A stretch of 64,000 nt of DNA from assembly GCF_050250235.1 (NCBI RefSeq), contig NZ_JBFWPA010000006.1, positions 1-64,000 on the forward strand. The letters are read 5' to 3'. The translations under genes and the position numbers were made by a program. Below the pieces are notes generated by a model. That model was not told the origin of the DNA, ran no database searches, and saw nothing but the letters and a program-made list of their open reading frames with translations. Origin of the DNA: Pseudorhodoplanes sp050250235 (GTDB lineage Bacteria > Pseudomonadota > Alphaproteobacteria > Rhizobiales > Xanthobacteraceae). Shown piece after piece: positions 17,689 to 26,969 of this stretch (its first letter is position 1; every line of letters begins with the position of its first letter).

Positions 17689-18345
17689 TCATGCGACCAC
17701 CTGACCGCGATCCGCATCGCGGGCGCAAGACGTCGCCAGCGCCTCAAAGGCGCCGGCCAGAAAGGGAAGTGCAAAATCGTAGGCGCGTTCCAGATCGCGG
17801 CTGGAATAGGCGCGCCGCGAAATCACGCCGAGCAGGTCGTTGGCGGCAAAGATGCCGAACATCACCGAGACCATGTGCACATAGCCGCGCGCCACTGCCT
17901 CTTTCGATAGACGTGGTTCGGCGCTCTCCAGCGCTCCCAGGATCAGGTCCTGGGTCTCCTTGAAATGCCGTGTGATCAGCCGCGTCCAGCGCTGCTGCTG
18001 ACCGGTCTGCGCGAGAAGGCGGCCGTAAGCGCGCCAGCCCGGCCCGCCTTGCAGCATCAATTCAAGATAGGGCCGCAGGAACACATCGATGACCTGCCGG
18101 ACGTCGGGACGCCCCGTCAGACCTGCAAAAGCCGTGCGCCGCCGCGCGTTCAGTTCATCCGACCGACGCGCGATGATGGCCTCGAACAGCTTTTCCTTGC
18201 TTTCGAAATGGTAGTTGATCAACCCGAGCGGCACCCGCGCCTTCGCAGCGACGTCGCGCATGCTCACAATATCGAAGCTTGCAGCCGCGAACAGATTTTC
18301 CGCCGCGTCGAGTATGGCTGTGCTGGTGTTCACGCTGTTTCGCAA
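17689..18345 (-). CDS. TetR-family transcriptional regulator
   Basis: 218 residues. The N-terminal helix-turn-helix reads AILDAAENLFAAASFDIVSMRDVAAKARVPLGLINYHFESKEKLF, typical of TetR/AcrR; the C-terminal part is the helical ligand domain. It is divergent from the hyuA at 18504 and lies upstream of the NitT/TauT operon on the same strand, so it could regulate both. The intergenic region carries two palindromes suited to a TetR dimer. Confidence 0.9.
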   Translation of the reverse strand: MRNSVNTSTAILDAAENLFAAASFDIVSMRDVAAKARVPLGLINYHFESKEKLFEAIIARRSDELNARRRTAFAGLTGRPDVRQVIDVFLRPYLELMLQGGPGWRAYGRLLAQTGQQQRWTRLITRHFKETQDLILGALESAEPRLSKEAVARGYVHMVSVMFGIFAANDLLGVISRRAYSSRDLERAYDFALPFLAGAFEALATSCARDADRGQVVA

Positions 18346-18369
18346 GATGCTGATCCTGTCGACCCGTTG

Positions 18370-18394
18370 ACAAACGATTTGTACAGTTGTTCAA
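18370..18394. promoter_or_regulatory. Candidate TetR operator and promoter between tetR and hyuA
   Basis: A perfect palindrome ACAAA-CGA-TTTGT (18370-18382) is followed by an overlapping imperfect 16-base palindrome TTGTACAGTTGTTCAA (18379-18394, six of eight pairs). A TTGACA -35-like hexamer starts at 18367. The position between divergent TetR and HyuA genes is the expected place for an operator. No binding data; read from sequence alone. Confidence 0.4.
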
Positions 18395-18503
18395 CTCGAA
18401 TGCAAGAGTGATCATGGTCGCAGATGCGGTTTGCAGCCGGGCCGTGATCGCAAGACCAAAACAGTTCGGCACCGCAGCAAAAATGCGGGTTAGGGAGCAG
18501 ACA

Positions 18504-20594
18504 TTGGGTTTCTTCATCGGAACGGACGTTGGAGGCACCTTCACCGATCTTTGGATATCGGCCGACGACGGCGAGACCCGGGTGTTCAAATCGCCGACGA
18601 CGAACGACATTCTGGGTGGCGTCATCGACGCGATCGGGCTTGCCGCCGAGGCATATGGACTGAGCTTCGAGCAATTCTGCGCGAAGATCGAACGGTTCGG
18701 CCACGGCACCACCGTCGGGCTGAATGCGCTTCTCACCGGAAATGCAGCCCGAACGGCGATCGTGACCACACGGGGCTTCGGCGACACGCTGGTGATCGGC
18801 CGCCTCAAGCGCCAGACCTCCGGCATGAACGAGTTGGAGCGCACCGACGCCTATCTGCGCAACCGCGTACCGCCGCTGGTCCCTCGCGATCTCGTATTCG
18901 AGATCGACGAACGCATCGATGTGAAAGGCAATGTGATCAAGCCACTCGACGAGGCGCAGGCGCGCACCGAGATCCGCAAGCTGAAGGATCGTGGCATCGA
19001 GGCGGTCGCGATCTGCACATTGTGGGCAACCCACAATCCGGTGCATGAGAAGCGGCTGCGCGAGATGGTCGTCGAGGAATTGCCAGGCGTGTTCATCAGC
19101 GTGTCGCACGAGATTTCGCCCGGCGTGGGCGAATATGCGCGCATGTCGACAACGGCCGGCAATGCCGCACTTGGTCCCCTTGCCGGACGCTATCTGTCGA
19201 GTCTGGAAGCGAAATTGCACGACGCCGGCATGAAGGTGCCCGTGCTGATGATGACCTGTGCCGGCGGCGTGCTGCCAACTGCGGTGCTGAACGACCGCCC
19301 GGCCTTCGCGCTGTTTTCCGGTCCGGCCGGCGGCGTGATGGGCTCGCGCGCGACCGGCGCACAGGCCGGCTTCGACAATATCGTCACCATGGATATCGGC
19401 GGTACCAGCTTCGATGTCGGCGTGATCGTGTCGGGCAAACCGATCATGCGCTCGGAAATCTCGGTCGCCGGCGCCGACATCCGCGTGCATTCGATCGATG
19501 TGGAATCGATCGGCGCCGGCGGCGGCTCGATCGCCTATGTCGAGTTCGGCGAGTTGCGGGTCGGGCCGCGCAGCGCCGGCGCAAATCCCGGCCCCGCTTG
19601 TTATGGCCGCGGCGGCACGCGGCCGACCGCGACGGACGCCGATCTCGTGCTCGGCGTCCTCGATCCGGACAATTTCATCGGCGGCCGCATGACGCTCGAT
19701 GTCGATGCCGCGAGGCGCGCCATCGAGGAGCATGTCGCAAAGCCGCTCGGCATAAGCGTGACGGAAGCGGCGTGGGCGATCCGCCAGATACTCGACAGCC
19801 GCATGGCCGATCTCCTGCGCCGCATGACCATCGAGCGCGGCTACGATCCGCGCGACTTCACCTTGCTCGCCAATGGCGGCGCGGGACCCTCGCACGCGTG
19901 GGTTCTGGGCGAGGAACTCGGGCTCGAGGGCTTTATCGTCCCGGCTGCGGCGACCGCCGAATCGGCCTATGGCACAGGCAATTCCGATCTCGGCTTCACC
20001 GCCGAGCGTCCGTCCTACGCGCGCATTTCGCCGGGAGCCGTGCCGGTCGACGCGCAGCTTGCGCATGTGACCGCGGCACTGAATTCGGCCGTCGACGAGG
20101 TGAGGACCAATCTCGCGCTGGCAGGACCGAAAGGCGACATCGGCATCGAGACCTTCATCGCGATCAAGTTCCGCGGGCAAACGAATCATCTCGACATACC
20201 GTTCACCGGTGAGAGGTTCACCATGGAAACCTTCTATGGCGTCACCGCCACCTTCGAGAAGCAATACGAGGCGCTGTTCGGCCGCGGCGCCGCGTTCTCG
20301 AATGCCGGCTACGAGTTGATCTCCGTGCGCGCGATGGGCACCGGGTCCCTGCCCCCGCCCGCGCTCGCCACCAAAGGCGAACGCTTCGAGCCGCGCGGCA
20401 CGCGCCCTGTCGTCTTCCGTGACGCCAAGCAAGCGGTCGATACCGCGATCTATCGCACCTCGTTCCCGAACGAGGGAGAGAGCGCCGAAGGACCCGCCAT
20501 CATCGAATTTCCCGGCCAGAGCGTGGTGGTGCCGCCCGGCGCCACCGCCCGGGCCGACCGCTTCGGCAACATCCATGTGAGGCTCGCATCATGA
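18504..20594 (+). CDS. hyuA: Hydantoinase A / acetophenone-carboxylase-like ATP-binding subunit
   Basis: HyuA-type ASKHA ATPase of about 696 residues. FIGTDVGGTFTDLW is at the very start, GHGTTVGLNALLT and MDIGGTSFDVGVIV are internal family motifs, and ESIGAGGGSIAYV precedes the C-terminal domain. I place the start at TTG 18504 because AGGGAG lies six bases upstream; the ATG at 18483 has no such site and would add seven residues. The stop overlaps the HyuB start (ATGA). Family members couple ATP use to hydrolysis of cyclic amides or carboxylation of ketones; the extended HyuB next to it favours the ketone carboxylase branch, which is inference. Confidence 0.88.
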   Translation: MGFFIGTDVGGTFTDLWISADDGETRVFKSPTTNDILGGVIDAIGLAAEAYGLSFEQFCAKIERFGHGTTVGLNALLTGNAARTAIVTTRGFGDTLVIGRLKRQTSGMNELERTDAYLRNRVPPLVPRDLVFEIDERIDVKGNVIKPLDEAQARTEIRKLKDRGIEAVAICTLWATHNPVHEKRLREMVVEELPGVFISVSHEISPGVGEYARMSTTAGNAALGPLAGRYLSSLEAKLHDAGMKVPVLMMTCAGGVLPTAVLNDRPAFALFSGPAGGVMGSRATGAQAGFDNIVTMDIGGTSFDVGVIVSGKPIMRSEISVAGADIRVHSIDVESIGAGGGSIAYVEFGELRVGPRSAGANPGPACYGRGGTRPTATDADLVLGVLDPDNFIGGRMTLDVDAARRAIEEHVAKPLGISVTEAAWAIRQILDSRMADLLRRMTIERGYDPRDFTLLANGGAGPSHAWVLGEELGLEGFIVPAAATAESAYGTGNSDLGFTAERPSYARISPGAVPVDAQLAHVTAALNSAVDEVRTNLALAGPKGDIGIETFIAIKFRGQTNHLDIPFTGERFTMETFYGVTATFEKQYEALFGRGAAFSNAGYELISVRAMGTGSLPPPALATKGERFEPRGTRPVVFRDAKQAVDTAIYRTSFPNEGESAEGPAIIEFPGQSVVVPPGATARADRFGNIHVRLAS

Positions 20595-22726
20595 GCGAGA
20601 TGAACGCCGTCACCTTCGAGGTGATCCGCAACCGGCTGGTCGCAATTTCCGACGAAATGCGGATCGCGCTGCAGGCTGTCTCGGGCTCGCCGACCGTGAC
20701 TGAAGCATCCGATTTCTTCACCGGCATCTTCCTTCCCGACGGCGCCGTAGTATCGATGGGCTTCCAGGTCTCCTTCCAGGCGCCGGTTTGCGGCCAGGTG
20801 ATCCGCCACATCATTGGCAGACCGCGGCTCAAGGTGGCAGACGGCGACATCTTCATCGGCAACGACCCCTATATCGGTGCGCTGCACCAGAACGACGTGC
20901 AGATGATCGGCCCGATCTATGCCGGCGACGAGATCATCGCCTGGGCCGGCGTCGAGGCGCACGAGACCGATGTCGGCGGCATGGATTTCGCGAGCTGGTG
21001 TCCGAAGGCCAAAGAAGTCTGGCAGGAGGGCATCCGCATTCCCTGCGTGAAGCTCGTCGACCGGGGCGAGATGCGCGAGGACGTGCTGGAGATGATCGTC
21101 ACCGCGTCGCGCCTGCCCGATCAGCTCGGGCTCGACATCCGTGCCTTCATCGCGACCGTGAATGTCGCGAACCGCCGCGTCAGCGAACTGGTCGAGCGCT
21201 ACGGCGCGAAGACCGTAACCGAAGTGATGCGCCGGATGATCGCCTCGTCTGAATCGCGGCTGCGTGCCCGGTTGCGCGAATTGCCGGACGGCGTCGTGCA
21301 TGCGGCCGACTTCATCGAGCATGACGGTCATCAGAACGTTCTCTACAAGATCGACTGCAAGGCGACCAAGAACGGCGACAGGCTGACGCTCGATTTTTCG
21401 GGCTCCAGCAAGCAGGCGCCGGGCTTCATCAACGCGACCCGCTCGGGGCTGGTCGGCGGCTGCGCCGGCGGCGTTCTCACCACGCTGGGCTTCGATATCC
21501 AGTGGAACCAGGGCCTGCTCGATCCGGTGGAAATCGTTGCGCCGGACGGGCTGATCTGCACCGCTCAGTTTCCGGCTCCCGTGGGTTCAGCCACGGTTGA
21601 AACCATCTGGTCGGTCAGCAATGCGGTGATGGCCGCGCTCAACAAGCTGCTCGCGACCTCGCCGAAATATCGCCATCGCGCGCAATGCATCAGCGATGGC
21701 TGCATGGCGACCTTCAATCTCGGCGGCGTCAATCAATACGGCGAGCCGTTCGGGCTGCATCTGATGGATCCGCTGGCGGCGGGCTCCGGCGCCTTCGCCA
21801 CGAAGGACGGCGTCGAGGCCGGCGGGCCGATCACTTCGCCGGTCTCCTGCATCGCCGATGTGGAGCGCAACGAGCAGGCGGTGCCGCTGTTCTACCTGCA
21901 TCGGCGGCTGGTGTCGGATACCGGGGGCGCAGGCAAGCACAGAGGTGGATTGAGCGCGGAAGTGGCGCTGACGCTCGGCGGGATCGAGAAGGCGATGGCG
22001 CTGGTGATGACGCATGGCGCGGAGTCGCCGAATACCGCGGGCCTTGCCGGCGGCTGGCCGGGATCGACCGTGGTGCAGTCGATGGGCTGGGGCGCGATCG
22101 ACGGCGGCCTGCCGAACGACAGCGGCAAATGGGAGCGCTTCGGACCGAAACCCGGCCTGATGCCGGTGACCAATCGCGACGTGTTTTCGGTGATCTGGCA
22201 GGGCGGCGGCGGCTGGGGCGATCCGCTGGAGCGCGAGGCCGAGGCAGTCGCACGCGACGTGATCTCCGGGGCGGTTTCGGCAGACACGGCTCGGGAAATC
22301 TATGGCGTTGTCGTGAGCGACGGCATTGTCGATAACGGAGCGACCGAACGCCAGCGTGAATCCATACGCAAAAGCCGCGTCGGTCATTTCGACACCGACC
22401 CCGCAAAGAAAAGCGCGGCCAAGCCGATCGCATCGCTGAGCGAAAATCTTTTCGTCGTTCAGGACGAGCGCGGCGCCCATGTCACGAGCCGCGCGGGCTA
22501 TATCCTGGCGACCGACAGCACCGCCTGGCGCGAGGGCGCAACGTCGGTCACCTTCGACACGCTGCCGGAGCGCTACCGCATCGACCTGCACGAAGACCTG
22601 TGCTGCACCGTGCATTATTGTCCGGCGAGCGGCGCACAGCTCGCCGTCGACTTCCATCGCAAGGGCGAAAAGCCGGTCGACGACCTGCTGCTCGACCTCG
22701 CCTCGTTGCCGAGGCTTGCGGCATGA
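20591..22726 (+). CDS. hyuB: Hydantoinase B with acetone/acetophenone-carboxylase small-subunit-like C-terminal domain
   Basis: 711-residue protein. Residues 1 to about 590 form a normal HyuB (NAVTFEVIRNRLVAISDEM, GNDPYIGALHQNDV, GGGGWGDPLEREAEAV). The last 110 residues or so are additional; they end CCTVHYCPASGAQLAVDF followed by GEKPVDDLLLDL, which resembles the C-terminal part of the small gamma-type subunit of acetone and acetophenone carboxylases (usual pattern CPGCGxxLxVE). The second cysteine of that pattern is replaced by serine. This reads as a fusion of two subunits. It overlaps HyuA and the CocE hydrolase by four bases at either end. Confidence 0.88.
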   Translation: MSEMNAVTFEVIRNRLVAISDEMRIALQAVSGSPTVTEASDFFTGIFLPDGAVVSMGFQVSFQAPVCGQVIRHIIGRPRLKVADGDIFIGNDPYIGALHQNDVQMIGPIYAGDEIIAWAGVEAHETDVGGMDFASWCPKAKEVWQEGIRIPCVKLVDRGEMREDVLEMIVTASRLPDQLGLDIRAFIATVNVANRRVSELVERYGAKTVTEVMRRMIASSESRLRARLRELPDGVVHAADFIEHDGHQNVLYKIDCKATKNGDRLTLDFSGSSKQAPGFINATRSGLVGGCAGGVLTTLGFDIQWNQGLLDPVEIVAPDGLICTAQFPAPVGSATVETIWSVSNAVMAALNKLLATSPKYRHRAQCISDGCMATFNLGGVNQYGEPFGLHLMDPLAAGSGAFATKDGVEAGGPITSPVSCIADVERNEQAVPLFYLHRRLVSDTGGAGKHRGGLSAEVALTLGGIEKAMALVMTHGAESPNTAGLAGGWPGSTVVQSMGWGAIDGGLPNDSGKWERFGPKPGLMPVTNRDVFSVIWQGGGGWGDPLEREAEAVARDVISGAVSADTAREIYGVVVSDGIVDNGATERQRESIRKSRVGHFDTDPAKKSAAKPIASLSENLFVVQDERGAHVTSRAGYILATDSTAWREGATSVTFDTLPERYRIDLHEDLCCTVHYCPASGAQLAVDFHRKGEKPVDDLLLDLASLPRLAA

Positions 22727-24543
22727 GCAAGGTGGCGAACCCGTTCCTGACCGCGGCCGGCGACGAATTGCCGACGCAATACGACCGGCCGCCGCAATTC
22801 GAGGGGTTCGTCGAGGAGCGCGACATCAAGGTGAAGATGCGCGACGGCGTGCATCTGTCAATCGATGTCTACCGTCCCGACACCAAGGAGAAGCTGCCCG
22901 CCCTGCTCGCCTTCGCGATCTACAACAAGGATCTGCAGGGGCCGGACATCGCCGATGCGCTGACGCCGCAACCGTCATGGTCGGCGCTGTGGACCGGCTG
23001 GCTCGAGGCCGGCGACACGCGTTTCCTCACCTCGCGCGGCTATGTCCATGTCATCGGTGCGCCGCGCGGCATCGGCAAGTCGGAAGGCGGGGGATCGCGC
23101 GAATTCGACAGCTACGACCTGATCGAATGGATCGCGAAGCAGCCGTGGTGTGACGGCAATGTCGGCATGATCGGCATTTCCGGTTTCGGCGCCGAACAAT
23201 TCAATGTCGCCAAGCAGCAGCCGCCGGCGCTGAAGGCGATCTTTCCGTTCGACCCGCGCGGCGCCTATGGCACGCTTGGCAGCTTCCGCGAGGAATATCA
23301 CGGCGGCGTCTTGCATCTCTTCCGCTACCTGCTGTCGATCAATCTGGTCGCACATCAGAACAAGGGCCAGCCCGGCGATCTGCCGCCGGAGCGCGAGGCG
23401 CTGTGGCGCGAGGCCATGGCCAATCCGGATTTCAAGATTTATCCGCATGTCTACAACATCCTGACCCAGAAGGGTCAGCATTTGCCGGCGATCTTCGACT
23501 TCCTGATCCATCCCTACGACAAGGAGGAGATCGTCGAGAAGGCCGAGGCGGATTTCAAGAAGATCAACATCCCCGCCTATACCGGTTCCGGCTGGTACGC
23601 CTATGGCTACAAGACGCATCTCAACGGCGCGCAGAACTGGTTCCGAAATATCGACGTGCCGAAGAAGATCGCGTTCGGCGGGCCTTCGCATCTCGAGCGG
23701 CCCTTCCGGTCCCTCCATCAGGAAATTCTTCGGTGGTACGACCACTGGCTGAAGGGCATCGACACCGGCATCATGGACGAGCCGCCGGTCAAATACTGGG
23801 TGATGGGCGAGAATGCCTGGCGCTCAGGCCAGGATTGGCCGCTCCCGGAAACGCAATGGACCAAACTTTATCTGTCGAGCTGGGGACGGCTGCGGCCGGA
23901 ACCCTTCCTGCCGTCGAGCAGTGACGGACGCTCGGCACCCGACGCCTTCGTGCAGATGCCGATCACGCAGACGAACGAGGTGCAACGCCTGCGCTACATG
24001 AGCGAGCCGCTGCCGCAGGACACGCTGATTGCCGGGCCGATCGTGCTGAACCTGTTCGCTGCAATCGATCAGGACGACACCAACTGGATCGTCGTGCTAA
24101 GCGATGTCGGGCCGGATGTCTCGGTGCGAACCGCCCGCGAGGGTGAGCGCGGCATCCCGCGAGACCTGCCGGAGCGGGAAATCACGCGTGGCTGGCTGAA
24201 GGCATCGATGCGCGAACTCGATCCGAAGCGTTCCAAGCCCTGGAAGCCCTGGCACAAGCTGACGCGCGCGGCGAAAAAGCCTGTCGTCCCAGGCGAAGTA
24301 ACGGAATATGCGATCGAATTGATGGCGACCGCCAACCTGTTCAAGGCAGGCCATCGCATCTGTCTCGATATCACGAGCCTCGACGTACCGACCGGCGTCG
24401 GCGGAGCCACCAATGTCGAATATATCCCCTACCACATCTGTTCGAGCCGCACCGTACTGCACAAAATTCATCACGACGAGGCGCGCCCATCGCACCTCAT
24501 CCTGCCTGTGATCACCACGGACGGGCATCCGCGGACGCCGTGA
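22723..24543 (+). CDS. CocE/NonD-type (X-Pro dipeptidyl peptidase S15) hydrolase
   Basis: 606-residue serine hydrolase. The N-terminal alpha/beta domain contains VKMRDGVHLSIDVYRPD and the nucleophile elbow GMIGISGFGAEQ; a candidate catalytic histidine is in FGGPSHLERPF. The C-terminal galactose-binding-like X-Pro domain ends with VTEYAIELMATANLFKAGHR. Family members (cocaine esterase, glutaryl-7-ACA acylase, S15 peptidases) cleave esters or amides. The ATG at 22723 overlaps the HyuB stop, which decides the start. Last gene of the hyuA-hyuB-hydrolase operon; converges with livF at 24633. Confidence 0.9.
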   Translation: MSKVANPFLTAAGDELPTQYDRPPQFEGFVEERDIKVKMRDGVHLSIDVYRPDTKEKLPALLAFAIYNKDLQGPDIADALTPQPSWSALWTGWLEAGDTRFLTSRGYVHVIGAPRGIGKSEGGGSREFDSYDLIEWIAKQPWCDGNVGMIGISGFGAEQFNVAKQQPPALKAIFPFDPRGAYGTLGSFREEYHGGVLHLFRYLLSINLVAHQNKGQPGDLPPEREALWREAMANPDFKIYPHVYNILTQKGQHLPAIFDFLIHPYDKEEIVEKAEADFKKINIPAYTGSGWYAYGYKTHLNGAQNWFRNIDVPKKIAFGGPSHLERPFRSLHQEILRWYDHWLKGIDTGIMDEPPVKYWVMGENAWRSGQDWPLPETQWTKLYLSSWGRLRPEPFLPSSSDGRSAPDAFVQMPITQTNEVQRLRYMSEPLPQDTLIAGPIVLNLFAAIDQDDTNWIVVLSDVGPDVSVRTAREGERGIPRDLPEREITRGWLKASMRELDPKRSKPWKPWHKLTRAAKKPVVPGEVTEYAIELMATANLFKAGHRICLDITSLDVPTGVGGATNVEYIPYHICSSRTVLHKIHHDEARPSHLILPVITTDGHPRTP

Positions 24544-24632
24544 CTCCATCGCAACGGTGGAAGCGGCGCTGGCCGAAGAGAGCTCGTCTTCAGCGGCCAT
24601 TGAGAACCGGCGACGACGCCCGCCTCGTTGCG

Positions 24633-25349
24633 TCAGGAGATACCCAGATACGCCTCGCGCACGCGCGGATCGTCCAGCAGTTCCGCACCTGTGCCGTCAA
24701 ACGCGACTCTGCCGTTCTCGATCACATACGCGGCCTCAGCGAGCGCGAGCGTGCGCGCCGTATCCTGCTCGGCGATCAGAATGGTCACGCCCGCCTCCTG
24801 CAGCTTCGCAATCGACGCGAACAGGGTTTCCGCCATCATGGGAGCAAGCCCAAGCGTCGGCTCATCGAGCAGCAGCAGATCCGGCATCGACATCAATCCG
24901 CGGCCGAGCGCCAGCATCTGCTGTTCCCCGCCGGACAGAGTACCGCCGTTCTGCGTGCGCCGTTCCCGCAGGCGCGGAAACAGGCCGTAAATGTCCTCGC
25001 GCCGCTGCTGGCTGCGGTGCCGCGCCCGGGGAACGATGGCGCCGATCCGCAGATTTTCCTCGACGGTCATGTGCGAGAAAATCATCCGCCCTTCGGGCAC
25101 CAGTGCAAGTCCACGATCCACACGATCATGCGGCGCCAGATCGCTGATGTCCTGCGACTTGAAGGTCACGGTCCCGGCATTTTGCCTGAGACTGCCGGCC
25201 AGCGCCTTCATGATGGTGGTCTTGCCGGCACCGTTTCCGCCGATCAGCGCGGTCACCGATCCCTTTTCGACGCGAAAGGATACGTCGTGCACCACCTGAA
25301 CGGCGCCATAGCCGGCCTGCAGATGCGACACTTCCAGAATTGCGCTCAT
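24633..25349 (-). CDS. livF: ABC transporter ATP-binding protein LivF (second set)
   Basis: 238-residue ATPase with Walker A GGNGAGKTT, signature LSGGEQQMLALGRGLM and Walker B LLLLDEPTLGLAP. Typical LivF. It is the last gene of the eleven-gene operon headed by the NicX-like dioxygenase and overlaps livG by four bases. It energises the LivHM pair encoded just upstream. Confidence 0.92.
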   Translation of the reverse strand: MSAILEVSHLQAGYGAVQVVHDVSFRVEKGSVTALIGGNGAGKTTIMKALAGSLRQNAGTVTFKSQDISDLAPHDRVDRGLALVPEGRMIFSHMTVEENLRIGAIVPRARHRSQQRREDIYGLFPRLRERRTQNGGTLSGGEQQMLALGRGLMSMPDLLLLDEPTLGLAPMMAETLFASIAKLQEAGVTILIAEQDTARTLALAEAAYVIENGRVAFDGTGAELLDDPRVREAYLGIS

Positions 25350-26074
25350 GACTGCGAACCCAGATAGCAGTCGAGGACGCGCTGGTCCTTGGCGATCTCC
25401 GCGGGGACATTCAACGCGATCCGCTCTCCATGGTGCAGGACGAGAATGCGATCCGAAATGCGCATCAGAGCCCGCATGACATGCTCGATGATCAGCACCG
25501 TCAGGGCATTCTCCTGCTTCAGGGTCTGCACCACGTCCAGCATCTGAGAGACCTCGGCCGGCGTCAGTCCGGCCATCACCTCATCCAACAGAAGCAGCCG
25601 CGCGCCGGTCGCAACCGCCCGCGCCACTTCCAGACGCTTCTGACCGGACAGCGTCAGATCGCCGGCCAGCTGGTCGCCTCGCGCACCAAGCCCGACAATC
25701 TCGAGGAGTTGCGAAGCGCGCTGCGATGCGGCCCGGGCTTCGAGCCGCCGGGTGCCGAAACGTGCGGCGGTGATGACGTTCTCGCTGACCGTCAAATCGG
25801 AAAACGGCCGCGCGGTCTGGAAGGTGCGGCCAACGCCGCGGCGGCATATCCTGTCAGGCGAAAGACCGACAATGGAGCTGCCATCGAGCCGGATTTCGCC
25901 GGCGCTCGGCTGCAGGTTGCCGGCAATCAACGCGAACAAGGTGGTCTTGCCGGCACCATTCGCACCCATGATACCGACCACTTCGCCGGGACTGACGATG
26001 AGGTCGACGTCATGCAACGCCCGCACCCCGCCGAAATTCCGTCCGAGATTGGAGACCTCCAGAAGTCCGCTCAT
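25346..26074 (-). CDS. livG: ABC transporter ATP-binding protein LivG (second set)
   Basis: 242-residue ATPase with Walker A GANGAGKTT, GRTFQTARPFSDLTVSENV in the LivG-specific region, and Walker B LLLLDEVMAGLTP, where the usual DEP is DEV (common in this family). The ATG at 26074 overlaps the livM stop (ATGA); in-frame sequence further upstream belongs to livM. Partner of LivF. Confidence 0.92.
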   Translation of the reverse strand: MSGLLEVSNLGRNFGGVRALHDVDLIVSPGEVVGIMGANGAGKTTLFALIAGNLQPSAGEIRLDGSSIVGLSPDRICRRGVGRTFQTARPFSDLTVSENVITAARFGTRRLEARAASQRASQLLEIVGLGARGDQLAGDLTLSGQKRLEVARAVATGARLLLLDEVMAGLTPAEVSQMLDVVQTLKQENALTVLIIEHVMRALMRISDRILVLHHGERIALNVPAEIAKDQRVLDCYLGSQS

Positions 26075-26967
26075 GGCTGCACGGTCCTTCTCCGGAACAG
26101 ACCGTAGATGCCGTTCGGCAGGATCACGACGAAGGTGACCAGCAGCAGCCCGAGCAGGATGAGATAAAGCTGCGGTGCCTTGGCCCATAGCAACTCGGAC
26201 AGCAGCGTCAGGAAGGCGGCGCCGAGAATCGGTCCGCGGGCATTGTCGCTGCCGCCGATGATGCACATGGTCAGGATGGTGAAGGAAACAACCGGGTCGA
26301 AGACCTGCTGCGGCTCGAAATAGCTGGTCCGCAACGCCATCAGACCGCCGATCGCACCGGGAATGGCGGCGGACAGCCCATAGGCCAGCGTCTTGTAGCG
26401 CGTTACCGGTATCCCGATCGCCTGCGCGGCCTCTTCGTCCTCGCGAATGGCGATCAATCCCTGCCCGAAGCGGCTGTCGCGAATGAAAAACGTCAGCAGC
26501 GTCGCGGTCGCGGCCAGAAACAGCGTCAGCCAGTAGAGGCTCGTGAGATCCGGGACCCCGAGCAGCAGCCGTCCGAACTGGCCGAGATGAGCCTCGACCG
26601 CCATCACGACATATTTGACAAACTCCGCAAGGCCGAAGGTCAGGATCACGAAATACGGACCGCGCACACGCAAGACCGGGACACTGATGACAACCGCGAA
26701 GGAGAAGGTGATCAGGCTCGCCAGCGGCAGCGACAGCCAGATCGGCAGCGTCTCCCAGGTCAGGACGACGAAATAACCGCCGATGCCGAAGAACACCACA
26801 TGGCCAAGCGAGATGTAGCCGGCGAACCCCGACAGGATGGTCCAGCTCTGCGTGAGCGCAATCCAGGTCAGCAGGGTAAAGCCGATCCCGATCAGATAGT
26901 CCTGCCCCGTCATCGGCACCAAACCGAAACCGATCAGTCCAAGGACAAATAGGAATGGCGTTGTCAT
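26071..26967 (-). CDS. livM: Branched-chain amino acid type ABC transporter permease LivM (second set)
   Basis: 298-residue permease. The LivM signature reads LSGFAGYISLGHVVFFGIGGY and the coupling segment AIREDEEAAQAIGIP. The start is the ATG at 26967, two bases after the livH stop. Longer in-frame readings overlap livH. Together with LivH it forms the channel for the solute bound by the 27905-29101 protein. Confidence 0.92.
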   Translation of the reverse strand: MTTPFLFVLGLIGFGLVPMTGQDYLIGIGFTLLTWIALTQSWTILSGFAGYISLGHVVFFGIGGYFVVLTWETLPIWLSLPLASLITFSFAVVISVPVLRVRGPYFVILTFGLAEFVKYVVMAVEAHLGQFGRLLLGVPDLTSLYWLTLFLAATATLLTFFIRDSRFGQGLIAIREDEEAAQAIGIPVTRYKTLAYGLSAAIPGAIGGLMALRTSYFEPQQVFDPVVSFTILTMCIIGGSDNARGPILGAAFLTLLSELLWAKAPQLYLILLGLLLVTFVVILPNGIYGLFRRRTVQP

Positions 26968-26969
26968 GT

